Below, in pieces: positions 43,909 through 54,891 of a stretch of 64,000 nt of DNA (position 1 is the first letter of the stretch; each line of letters opens with the position of its first letter). The DNA comes from Cryptomeria japonica. Its lineage: Eukaryota > Streptophyta > Pinopsida > Cupressales > Cupressaceae. The stretch is taken from assembly GCF_030272615.1 (NCBI RefSeq), contig NC_081414.1:54583636-54647635 (forward strand). Direction: 5' to 3'. A program made the translations under genes and the position numbers. Below the pieces are notes generated by a model that saw only the letters and a list, made by a program, of their open reading frames with translations, was not told the DNA's origin and ran no database searches.

Positions 43909-45384
43909 ATATTCATATTCATGAAGACAATTATAGAAAATATGCACACAGGTGCTTGTACCAAAATTCAAGCTGAACAAAAAAAATATTATTCAAAAAC
44001 ACTTTTACAAAGATGAGATGCTCTTACTGAAAACCAAAAAATCAAAACCTAAAACTTTACAGAGAACTATTTCTCAAAATGTGAATGACTTTCATTGAAA
44101 AATCTAGAATAGAACCGAAACATAACACAACCCTATTACAGAAAGGAAAAAAATATAGAAGAAGAAAGAAGCCCTAAATTTGGTTCTATATTGCCACTTG
44201 GCTCCTTTGGCTTGCTGAAAATTTGGTTTACAAAGTATCTCTCTTTTACAGTTGACAGTTGTCTCCTCTCAAAATATGAACTGCAAAATATCTGATTTTC
44301 ACTTTCTTATTTGTCTATGATAAAATAACTGTCTTTTCTACACTTGCTCTGCTTCTTCTCATGGAATATTGACAAGATGTTAATGTGACAAAATAACTTG
44401 ATGAATGTGAAATACCTAAATAGGATTAGTGAAAAATCCTAACTAGACGAATGTGAAGTTTTGAGTTTTCTTTTTTATTTTAGTGTTTGGACAGTTTCAA
44501 TTTTTTTGTGATAACCGCGTTTGCCTATATTTCAGTGAAATGTGAAATTGCAGATGCTCAGAAGACAGTATGGGTGGAATAAAATAAATAGACAAGCACA
44601 ATTCCTATGATTGGCTAGGATAATATCTGTTGGATTTACACTACGAATAAATCTGAGCCGCATTTATTTAGAGCAAACAACTTAGTAGTTTGGTAGTACT
44701 GGCTCCCCCACCACGACACTCACTTCTCAAGCATACCAAACTCTAGATTCCTAAAGATCCGAAGATCCAAAAGAGCTACTATCTTTATTCTGAACTGGGA
44801 AATTGTGGGATGGCTTCAGAGGTTTGACCTCCTACGCTAGAAAATAGAAGGTATTTGGCAACTAAAACAATGAGTTTCTAGTTCAAGCATCCATTTAGGT
44901 GGCCATATATGTTGTCTTTCACTCTTAATAAAGAGGCATCCCAACCCTTGCAAGTTTTATGCACCATTGTGGTTACTAAGGGAGACAAACATTAGTATGA
45001 CACAGTGGCACTTGTTGCCTAAGAGTTTCCTCATAGACACATTTATTTGTAATGGCTTGGAAGTGCTTGGCCTTAGCCTCATTACCACTTGGGTCATTTC
45101 CTCTCACCCAACCTTATGGGATACTCAAGAGGCAGGCACTCTAAAAGGTAAAGCACAAAAGAGCCTAGCGCTCAAAACACATTTAAGACACTAGTTAATT
45201 TTAATGCACCAATAGAAGTGTTATCTATTCTAGAAATCATAGACAAATACCTAAGTTACCTTTGCAAACACAAATTAGTTAGTAGCTTGGGTTTTATTCA
45301 AGGTCTTCGACCGACTGTATCCACCTATGTTACATTTCACATGCCACATGCTAGAATTGCGACATCAAATTTTATTTTTTTTAA

Positions 45385-45650
45385 TATAGGAAATTACTAA
45401 AATAGAAACTTGCTAAAAAAAAGTTCTACTAAAATTAGAAACTTGCTAAAAACAACAACTTGCTGAAATTATTAACCTACTAAAATCAGAAACGTGCTAA
45501 AAACAACAACCTACTAAAATTAGTAACTTGCTAAAAACAACAACCTACTAAAATTAGTAATCTACTAAAAACAACAACCTGCTAAAATTAGTAACCTGCT
45601 AAAAACAACAACCTGCCAAAATTACTAACCTACTAAAAATGACCAATTTT
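45385..45650. repeat. 17-bp minisatellite, copy B
   Basis: The same CTAAAATTAGTAAC and CTAAAAACAACAAC units as in copy A, slightly fewer. Confidence 0.85.
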
Positions 45651-45810
45651 TTTTAAACTAATGCAAAATGTAATGCTGACGAATGTAAAATTATTCTGGC
45701 AAATACGAAAAATCTAGACATGAATGTGAAAATTTGTACTTGTAACCTAGAAATGCGTGTAAAATCATAAAATAAATCAGAAATTAGTGTTCATGTCAAG
45801 CTCACTTAGA

Positions 45811-46822
45811 TGTATTATAGGGGAAAATATGCATCTAACAATCAGATTTAATGAGTCAACCACCAAAACTCAAATCCAATTTGATAAAATCTACAAACAC
45901 AATAAGAAATATGCAAATATCAACGATTGAATAATAAAATGATAAAATCTGCAAACACAATAAGAAATATGCAAATATCAACAATTGAATAATAAAATGA
46001 TAAAATCTGCAAACACAATAAGAAATATACAAATATCAACAATTGAATAATAAAATCAATCAAGTAAACTCAATCAATCGTTGTATACACAAAAGCTCCT
46101 GTAGCTCTTCTCTTCCTTGTAGAATTTTGGCTCTTAGAGTTGCACTTGAAAACTTTCAATATGATAGCACAAGAATTTGAAGATAACTTGGTTCTAAGAC
46201 AGTGGTTGATGAAAAAGGGAGATTGATGACAAATTTATAGAAATTGGAGAGAATTGATTGATAGGTAAAAATAAAATGAGCTAAAAATTTGATTGATAGT
46301 TAGAGAGGTGATTGAAGAAGTTAACTAAGGGTGAGTGTTAGTTAGAAATTAGCATGTGCAATAGGAATTTATCATGAGATTGTTTTCAATTTAATTTTGG
46401 ATTTATAATTTATTTAAAATTTATTTTTCCAAAATCATGCACATGATGCAAAATTAAGAATTCAAAAATTTAGAATTTAGAATTGAGAATTGAGAGAAAA
46501 ATTAGATTAAATAAATTTAAGATTATTTCAGAGAAAATAGAACTTGAATTTAATTAAATAATAAAGATTATTTAATTAAAGTTGTAAATAAATCATAATT
46601 AATTAAATAATAAATATTTAATTAATTAATTTAGTTAATGTTAAAGAAGAGAGGTTGCAAGATTAAATGATTGAGATAGAAATAGAATAATTAGAAATGA
46701 TGAAATGTGATGATTAAGTTTAGAAGAATAAAAATTAGATTAATTAAATAATAAAAGAAATATTTAATTAATAAAGACGAATAATTAGTCTGTTAGTCAC
46801 GAGACATTTTTACGTGTCTACA
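45811..46822 (-). repeat. Decayed gypsy LTR B
   Basis: Counterpart of LTR A, running from TGTATTATAGGGGAAA to CGTGTCTACA. It is longer because a 58-bp unit at 45883-46056 is present three times instead of once. Confidence 0.6.
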
Positions 46823-47300
46823 ATATTCATATTCATGAAGATAATTATAGAAAATATGCACACCGGTGCTTGTACTAAAGTTCAACCGAAACAAAAAAGT
46901 ATTATTCAAAAACACATTTATAGAGATGAGATGCTCTTACTGAAAACCAAAAAATTGAAACCTAAATCTTTACAGAGAAGTATTTCTCAAAATGTGAATG
47001 ACTTTCATTCAAAAATCTAAAATAGAACCGAACATAACACAACCCTTTTACAGAAAGAAAAAAAATATAGAAGAAGAAAGAAGCCCTAAATCTGGTTCTA
47101 TATATTGCCATTTGGCTCCTTCAGCTTCCTGAAAATTTGGTTTACAAAATATCTCTCTTTTACAGTTGACAGTTGTCTCCTCTCAAAATATGAACTGCAA
47201 AATATCTGATTTTCACTTTCTTATTTGTCTGTGATAAAATAACTGTCTTTTCTTCACTTGCTCTACTTCTTTTCTACACTTGCTTTACTTCTTCTCAAAC

Positions 47301-48548
47301 TATGAACTCCATGCATGTTAACAATAGAGACTTTATCATATGAACAATATTTTTCATCACTCACATTTTCTAAAATCATTTCCAAATACCTCTTTCATTT
47401 CTAGTCGGATGCATAGGTTATAATAATTTTAAGAAATATGTGGTTAACTAAGACCCTTTGTTGCCCTTGTCTTCAAGTAGATCACACACAGTCTCAAACT
47501 CAAAATCCCTACACTTGGATGGTGTAAAATCTCTCACACCAATCTTTGATTGCACAGGTCTAACTTGTATTCACCTCTTCTCATTGCTACGTGCTTGCCC
47601 TGAGAGCTTTTGCAAAAGCTTTGCCTTAGTTATACAGATGCGTAAAACATAACATTCATGTGAAATAGAATTTAATAAGTTATAAAAATTTATAAAGTTA
47701 TTCCCTTGCCATAGCAATAATAAGATTTTGCAATAATTTAAAACATCAAAATGTTTTAAATAGCTATTTTGAAACTTAGGAAAAATGGTAAAAAATTTAA
47801 TTCCTCATGCTAAGTGATTGGGGTAAATTTATTGTGAACAAACTAAGAACTTTGGAGTCAATATTTTTTGGTGAACGGTCATAATAACTTATATAAAACA
47901 TGGGTTTCATGTTGTAATTTGAGCACCTTGTAAAATTGAGACACCTCCTTTGTAAACTAGCACTATTGACTACATCGCTCACACGTCAAAAATCATTTGA
48001 ACCCTACTAACACTTTGAAAAAAATATCAAACATCTCTTTGCGAGGATACCACGTGGGGAATCTATTCATTAAGGTACATTTAATATGCGTGCCAAGGGG
48101 TTTTTCCTAATTCCACCATATTTGCAAAATATTAATGATCAAATTTGCCCTCACAGAGGATCAATCCAAATCATATTAGTCAACTCTACAGAAGCAAGGA
48201 CTAAGCCATCGGTGGAGCGCAAAGACATTGACAGTTTTGAGGAAGAAGGGCTTTCAGATTTCGGTTGTAATAGGGCACCTACGGTGATAGAAATTTATCT
48301 GAAGTAGCACAACTTCTTCACTTCTCTGCACGATAGCTTTCTTCACTTCTTCACATGGCAGCTTCCGCTCCAGCTCGCACCCATAGCAGCCAGAGCTCAA
48401 ACGCAGTGGATTTTCGGAAGAAGTTGGTGATTATAAAGAAAAAGCACTGATGGCTCATGGCGAAAATATGCTTGGCAAAAGCTTTGTGAAGAATTTTGTC
48501 ATGGGGCCACCATTTTCATTACTTATCATTTGATTTCACAGAAATCTG
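47301..48548. other. Anonymous region, no gene recognised
   Basis: The ORF at 48086-48307 has no recognisable relatives. Sequence left of 48549 could be intron sequence following the acyltransferase exon fragment on the minus strand, since a GT-type donor lies at its edge. Confidence 0.4.
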
Positions 48549-48790
48549 ATTAAAAACCCTAGATTTACAGACCTGAATGAGAAGGGGAGAGTTAATGACA
48601 GTCGAGGGCTGAGAATGTTGTGCAACAGTCAATCAGTTCCAGGAATCGGTGGCTGAATATCTCCAAATTTAGCCAGAGTAACATCTGCATCTGCTTCCAC
48701 AAATAGAACTCCTTCACCTTGTACATTCCACCGCTAGTTTCCCAGTAGCCGCCTCTCTCAGCCTTTCAGCAAAAGGGGCGAAAACCTAGC
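48549..48790 (-). pseudogene. BAHD acyltransferase gene fragment (exon end plus donor site)
   Basis: Minus-strand translation across one frameshift gives [19 protein letters not shown], then [20 protein letters not shown], and later INSPLLIQV. These follow the order of plant BAHD acyltransferases, in which a GRLR block, [11 protein letters not shown] and PLLLIQV precede the HxxxD catalytic motif. BAHD enzymes move acyl groups from CoA thioesters to alcohols or amines. The match ends at CAG/GTCTG, the place of the conserved BAHD intron after the Gln codon. Only about 80 residues survive, with frameshifts and stops, and no HxxxD motif is seen. It could be a relict gene or a fragment moved by a transposon. 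Confidence 0.6.
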
Positions 48791-49079
48791 ATGAATGGTG
48801 AATGTGTGAAGGGTGAAAAATGCAAATTGCTGAAAGCGGATTGTCAAATCTAGATTGAGGCACGTGAACACTCGGTGGTTTTGGAGGAGGACTCCCTCCT
48901 CCACGTAGTTTGTAGACAATTCTTCCTTATACTCTTCAATTAATGTTCTCCTTTACTCATATATTAATCTGCATTTACTTTGATTTAATTTTTGGTATTC
49001 GAATGTACTCGATCTGCATCTCAACCTAACCCTTAATCATACCTCCCTGGTCACTCATGCGACCCATCTATGGCCTCCA

Positions 49080-50794
49080 ATGGAACCAGAGTCGGATGGC
49101 AGCACCTTTAATTCCCCTAGCCCTACCGATCAGGTCCATTCCAACCAAAAAAAAACCTTTGCTGAGACTGTTGCTCCGTCTGCTCATGGAGTCCACCTTA
49201 GTGCAAGATTTTTTAAGACTCCTAGAGGCGAACGACTCGGTGAGGAAGGTAAGAGCCCTACCATGCCCTAAAATTCTTTCTGCATTTTGCCAAACGATGA
49301 GATGTTGAAAGAAATTGTTTCCGAAAAATCTAGGTTAAGCAATACTACCATCTTCTTTGCTTGTGTTAATATTGAGAAATGCCCGCCTAGGAAATTCCTA
49401 GATGATTGGTTTCATAATCTTTGGAATTTGAAATTAGGGCTTAAGATTTCATTCTGTAGGCAACTCCAGAAAGGTCTTTATATTATCTTTTTTAATAATC
49501 ATGAATCCCAGGCTGAAATCCTCAAATGACAATATTGGATTGTTGGCAACACCTCCTTTCGTGCCCTAGCCTAGTCTTTAGAGGCCGTCAATGAGGAAGT
49601 TCTTGCACTATCATGCCCTAGATGGGTCATTCTTAAGGATGTCCCTCCCTTCCTCTGGCATTTTCTTCCCTAGGTATTGGATATATTGGGGAGAATAATT
49701 CGGGTTGATGAAACAACGCGTTTAGTCCCTAATCTTGATGCAAGAATAATTATCTCCATCAAACCTAGGGTCGACATCCCTCCACTTCTAAACCTTAATA
49801 TCGGTGAGGAAATGTTTGTTTGCTCTGTTGAAATACTTGGAGGACTAAATGCCTATTTTTTGTGCAAAAAAGAAGGCATCTTCAGAAGAACTGGACAATC
49901 ATTAACCGTGGGAAGCAAAAGAATAACACTAACCTAGCAGGAGCATCTAAAAATTCTAGCACCGATAAGGAGTCGATCCCAAACCCAAGAAACCCTCATT
50001 CTATTGGAAACAATACTAACCCTAAAGATGATCCCACCTTAAGCTCTGCTCCTAGCCTCATCCCTATTGAACTAAATCCAATGAATGTTGACTCCACTAC
50101 CGAACCCCTCAACCTTTCTTTCGTTCCCACCAAAATTTTTGAGGGTTCACCTTCTGACTGTTTTCAAACAGTCACATCAAGAAAGCAAAGATGAAAGAAT
50201 GCCCAGCAACTTAGCTTGAATCAAATCTGAGCTGGTGATCAAATTGCCAATTAGTTGACAACCACTAGCAAATACCCCATCGCACCAAATGATGACATAA
50301 TAAATGCTTCACAAACTCTGACCACCTCCTTTGTTAAAAATATGGTTAAAAATTTAGAAAAGTCTGATCATAGTGTTGGTGATGCTAGCATGAGTGATAA
50401 TCCTGCAGAAATGATGCTCAGGTCTGGGACCCCCAAATGATCTAAATTAACATTATTTGCAGAGGTTACCCCTGATGTTAATACCTCCAACCTCGTGACA
50501 GCATCTATGCTAAATAAAGTAGAGAACAACCATATTATTGAAGTTATCTATGCTAATAAGGGTCTAGAAGACATTAAATCTAGCTCAATACCCTTTGGCT
50601 TTCCAAGCTCCCAAGTGCCTGGGTCGAACATTGTAGAAATTGCAGATGGTAAAAATGAGCTAACTGAGCTTAGTGAGGAAGATGATGACCTCATGAAAGG
50701 ATCCTCGATGGCCCAAAAGAAAGGCAGACCTATTGGTTCCAAGAATAAGAAAAAGTTTGGAGATCAAAATGGTCTCCCAAACAGTCCCTCTTAA
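49080..50794 (+). pseudogene. LINE ORF1 (RNA-binding, CCHC and AT-hook-like)
   Basis: The start is MEPESDGSTFNS. The middle (FLDDWFHNLWNLKLGLKISF, RWVILKDVPPFLWHFLP) resembles the DUF4283-type domain of plant LINE ORF1. A zinc knuckle follows near 49860, spread over a frameshift and reading YFLCKKEG...HLQKNW, so the first and last Cys are lost. The rest is disordered, and KKGRPIGSKNKKK near the end is an AT-hook-like motif. Stops and at least one frameshift (about 49880) break it. ORF1 proteins bind the element RNA. Confidence 0.75.
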
Positions 50795-50806
50795 TCCCCT
50801 TTTCTC

Positions 50807-53800
50807 ATGAAATACATCTCATGGAATATTAGAGGCTTGGAGTCACCTGATAGGAAGTTTATTATTAAAAGGTTTTAGAATTGTCATAAACATCTAGACT
50901 TTTTGATGCTTCAAGAGCTTAAATCCATTGAGTTCTCACTAGACACTGCACTTGATTTTATTGGGAGAGATGCGATCAAAATATGCACCAATCATCCTAA
51001 GGGAAAGGGTGGAGTTGGTCTCCTCATTTACCCTAAGTGGGAAAATCACATTAGGGATAGGGGTATCTCCCCATGTAATAGACTGGTCTGGGCCTCCCTG
51101 GATATTAGAGGCTCCTATTTTGGGATATGTTCTATATATTCACCTAATGGTCATAGGGAAAGAGTGTCCCTCTAGAATTGGTTGGAAGCCCTTCCGAGTA
51201 TCCCCTGGGTCATGGCTAGAGACTTTAACATGATTGGAAATCAAGATGATAAGGCTGGGGGTATCCCTTTCAAATGGAAGTTCCAAGAGAAACCTCACTA
51301 GGATAGGCTTAAACAAGACATATAGTTATTTGACCCCCTTGAGGGCAGCAAATCTGAATCCTTTTCCCTATGGTACACTTGGTACAACTTCCAGCAAGGT
51401 CCCAACTGAATCTACTCTAGATTAGACAGGTTCTATGTTAATAAATATTTCTTATCCTTCTCCCCTAACCACTTGGGGAACTCGGTGGCTGTTTTGCTAG
51501 TGACCTTATCCGACCATTTCCCTATCATTGTTTTCATCAATACTAGGAACTCCATCCCTAATAGTAATACTTTCAATAAGAAGTTTATCCTAAATACCTC
51601 CCTGCTAAATGACAAGGATGCCCTAACTGCCAATAAAATGGTTAGACTCTTTAACATGCACTCTCAACATCCCAAATCCCACATCCTCAAATGGAATAGA
51701 AACATCTCCTCTTGGCAGAAAATATTCCAAACTATTGGCTAGAAGAAAGCCAAGGATCTCAGGTTTTTGGAAAAAACTCTCACTAATCGGCTCCACTCCT
51801 TGGAGCATGAAATACAATTACATCCTTCCTCCTCTGTCCTGGCTAAACGGGTCTCTCGGGCTAGAGACATTCTTAGGAAACATCAACAAGTCAAAATCAG
51901 GGGTGCCTTCATCAGAGCCGGTAATCATTGGCTCAAATTCAGAGACAAAGGCTCTAAAGTCTTCTTCAATCTCCTTAAACAAAAACAAAATAGAGAAAAA
52001 ATTGACAGAATCATAGTTGAGGATAAGGAACTCCTAAACATCAATGAGATCAAAGATGCTTTTGAAATATTTTATAAGACCCTCTTTACCTCGGAGGATA
52101 GTGAAGCCTCAAAAGATGCTAGAAATAGATGCAATAACATTATCCCAAAAAGAATCTCCGAGAATGAAGCTCTTCCTCTCAAGACCAAAATCTCTATGAC
52201 AGAAATTGTTGATGCCATTAAAGCCCTGAAGGATGATAAGGCCTCGGGCCCTGATGGACTTCCTATTGAGTTTTACAAAACCAATATTGAGTGGGTCACC
52301 AAAGACCTATATGACATATACACCGAATCATTTGATAATGGTACCCTTGGGGAATCCATCAATAGGGGCATTGTTAAACTTATCCGAAAAGATGGGGACA
52401 AAGCCCTCATAAAAAACTGGAGGCCAATTACCCTCCTTAACATTTCCTTTAAAATCCTAGGCAAAGCCCCAGCCTCTCGGCTTGAGAAAATCCTTCCCAA
52501 GTTCATCTGCTCCACCCAAACAAGATTCATTAAAGGTAGGTATATATTGGAGAACCTTGTCACTAGCTGGGAATATATGGAATGGGCCAAGACCTCAAAT
52601 CAAGATACTGCCATGTTTCTTGTGGACTTTGAGAAAGCCTATGATAGAGTGGAATGGGACTTCATCCTCATGATGCTCAGAGCCTTTGGTTTCCCTAGCG
52701 AGTTCTATAAATATGTTCAAATTCTCCTCAAAGATGCCTCCATCGTGGTTGAAGTTAATGGGTCACTCTCCCAACCTATTCCTCTTTCTAGATCCATTAG
52801 ACAGGGTTGCCCCCTTGCCCCTGCTCTGTTTGTCATTGCCTCGGATGCCCTCTTTTACCTCCTAAGAGATGATACCTTATCCCCTAAAGTTCATGGCATT
52901 AAGATGCCAAATGACTCTGAATTGCTCAACATACAGTTTGTTGATGACACCGCGCTCTTCTTGGAGCTCTCTAGGCATAACATTGACTCCCTCAATCAAA
53001 AAATTGCAACCTTTGGCAGAGCCTCTGGTGCTCATATCTCCAATTCCAAATCCATTCTTCTTGGGTGGAAAGAGTAACCCTCGGACTGGCTTCGGCAATT
53101 TGGATACTCATGGGGAGGACCCAATAAAATAGTCAGATACCTTGGTATCCCTTTTTCTGTCTGTCTCTCTCTCAAAGACATGTGGATTTGGGTCAAAGAA
53201 AAGATTGACAAAAAGCTTAACAAATGGGACAATAGGGTTCTATCCTTGGCTAGTAGGATCCAAGTTTGCTAGAAAATCCTCTCCTCCTATAGTTTATACT
53301 ACTCATTTGTCTGGATGTTTAGTAACTACCAAATTTATGAGATCCAAAAATCTATCAGGCGCTTCCTTTGGTCTGATGATAAGGGTAAAAGAAAGGCCCA
53401 CGCAGTCAAATGGATCTGGTGCCACATAGATAAGAAACTTCGTGGGTTGGGACTTAAGGATCTCGCAAGGAATTTCTCTGGCTGCCAAGTGGATATTCCA
53501 TGCCTTGGAAGGACAAGAACCTTGGAAGATGCTTGTCAGAAATAACATACAAAATGGTGTCCCCAAGTCTACCAAATCTTGGAAAGCCCTCCCCTTTAGT
53601 GATCTGGTAGCAGGCAGATGCTCTATGTCTATTCAAGGCACTTGGGTGTTTAAGTCCATCTAGAAAGCTTGGGAGCATGTGCGTAAACTTATTGCCAACT
53701 CTAATATTGACTGTAATAACACTTTGCATGGGGAAAGGTCAATATGGTCGAATCTCTACCATAACTCTAAACCCCTTGCTTTAACCCAAGGATGCTCTGC

Positions 53801-54839
53801 TACGTGTTGGTATAATAAGGGCATTAAATATCTCATGAACATCTTGGAACATGATAATCTCATCAGATGGGAGGATCTTAGCACTAAGTTTGGACTCCCT
53901 GCCTGGCATAAGAGAACCTACAATATGATTAAAAATGCATGTGCTTGTCTAGATCTTCCTAGGAACACTGATGTAGACGCTCATAGATACCTCTCATTCT
54001 GATGGAAGGATGGCTCCCTCCTCTCCAAGGTCAAAGCCAAGTCTATTTACAAACTGCTCACTCATGATACCACGGTGATAGATCATGTTAACTCCCTCTG
54101 GTATGTTGACCTTAATACCTCTTCCTAGAAGAAAACATTTGAGAAACTATGGAAGTCCCCCATCCCCTCTAAAATCAAATGCTTCAAGTGGCAACTAATG
54201 TGGGATAGACTGCCTATTAGGAATAACTTTGTTGCCTTTGACCTATGTTCTATATGTAGGAAGCCTAAGACTATGCGGCACATCCTTTTTAATTGTATTT
54301 TTGCCAGAGAGGTCTTGCTAATGTTTGGAATCTCCATTATTGAACATGTTTGTACTCTTGATATTATTACTGGATTCATTCATGGCCTCAAGAAGGATGT
54401 TAACTTGTTATGGCAAATTCTTTCTTCTTTCATACTTTGGTTTATTTGGAAACTTAGAAATGGGGAAAAAATCCAAGGTACTAATAGGACTCTTACTGGG
54501 TTTTTTAAGAAACTCACACGTTATAAAATTGTTGTGCAAGTATGCTTTTTGATAAATTTTGAGAGGGAGAAGCTGTTGCATTTCCTCAAGGATGGTTGGG
54601 CAACCATGTTCATATATGAGATGAAAGATGGCTTTGAATGGGCTAGAATTTCGGAGAACCAAACGACATTCGATGAGGTTCTAAAGAAACTGATCAAGGA
54701 AATCAGGGACAATAGAGGTCCCTATTTTGATAAGCTTGAGATGTTTACCCAAGTCTTGAAGCGGAAGAAGGTGGTGTGGATGGAAGGCCCACAAGGATGG
54801 ACAACATGGCTGGAAAACCAGGATGAGATTCTACATTAG
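50807..54839 (+). pseudogene. LINE ORF2: endonuclease, reverse transcriptase, C-terminal zinc-binding part
   Basis: The endonuclease opens MKYISWNIRGLESP and has LQELKSIEF, RDFNMIG (normally GDFN) and SDHFPIIVF. RT blocks are DDKASGPDGLPIEFYK, NWRPITLLNISFKILGK, IRQGCPLAPALFV and the catalytic FVDDTALF. Then come YLGIPFS, a zf-RVT region (FKWQLMWDRLPIRNN; CSICRKPKTMRHILFNC) and a long C-terminal tail. The frame holds from 50807 to about 53465 with stops at 50876, 51173, 51741, 53075 and 53270 (first bases, approximate). One frameshift near 53470 follows, then a final frame to 54839. The protein would nick target DNA and prime reverse transcription there. Confidence 0.9.
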
Positions 54840-54891
54840 GTGTTTAGTAGCTCTTTAGTTGATGTTTATGGATCACTATATATACTCTCTC

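Larger units (their letters stand above)
41530..44364. repeat. Tandem segmental duplication, copy A
   Basis: From a GACAAGATTACAATGTGACA-like start, this copy matches copy B at an offset of 2835 bp. It holds a leader-like part, the 17-bp minisatellite, an LTR (43009-43908) and a flank. Small ORFs present in both copies (for example 42132-42419) are shared because of the duplication and show no domain. Confidence 0.85.
44365..47300. repeat. Tandem segmental duplication, copy B
   Basis: This is the second copy of 41530-44364, with scattered substitutions and an extra 116 bp from a tripled 58-bp unit (45883-46056). Beyond about 47290 the two copies diverge. Confidence 0.85.
49080..54891 (+). 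mobile_element. L1-type LINE with ORF1 and ORF2
   Basis: ORF1 (49080-50794) and ORF2 (50807-54839) are separated by 12 nt, as in plant L1 elements. No LTRs flank them. The 5' start is not visible; the 5' UTR may reach back toward 48.8 kb. The 3' end is interrupted by G3 at 54892, so neither a poly(A) tail nor a target duplication can be seen here. Confidence 0.88.
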
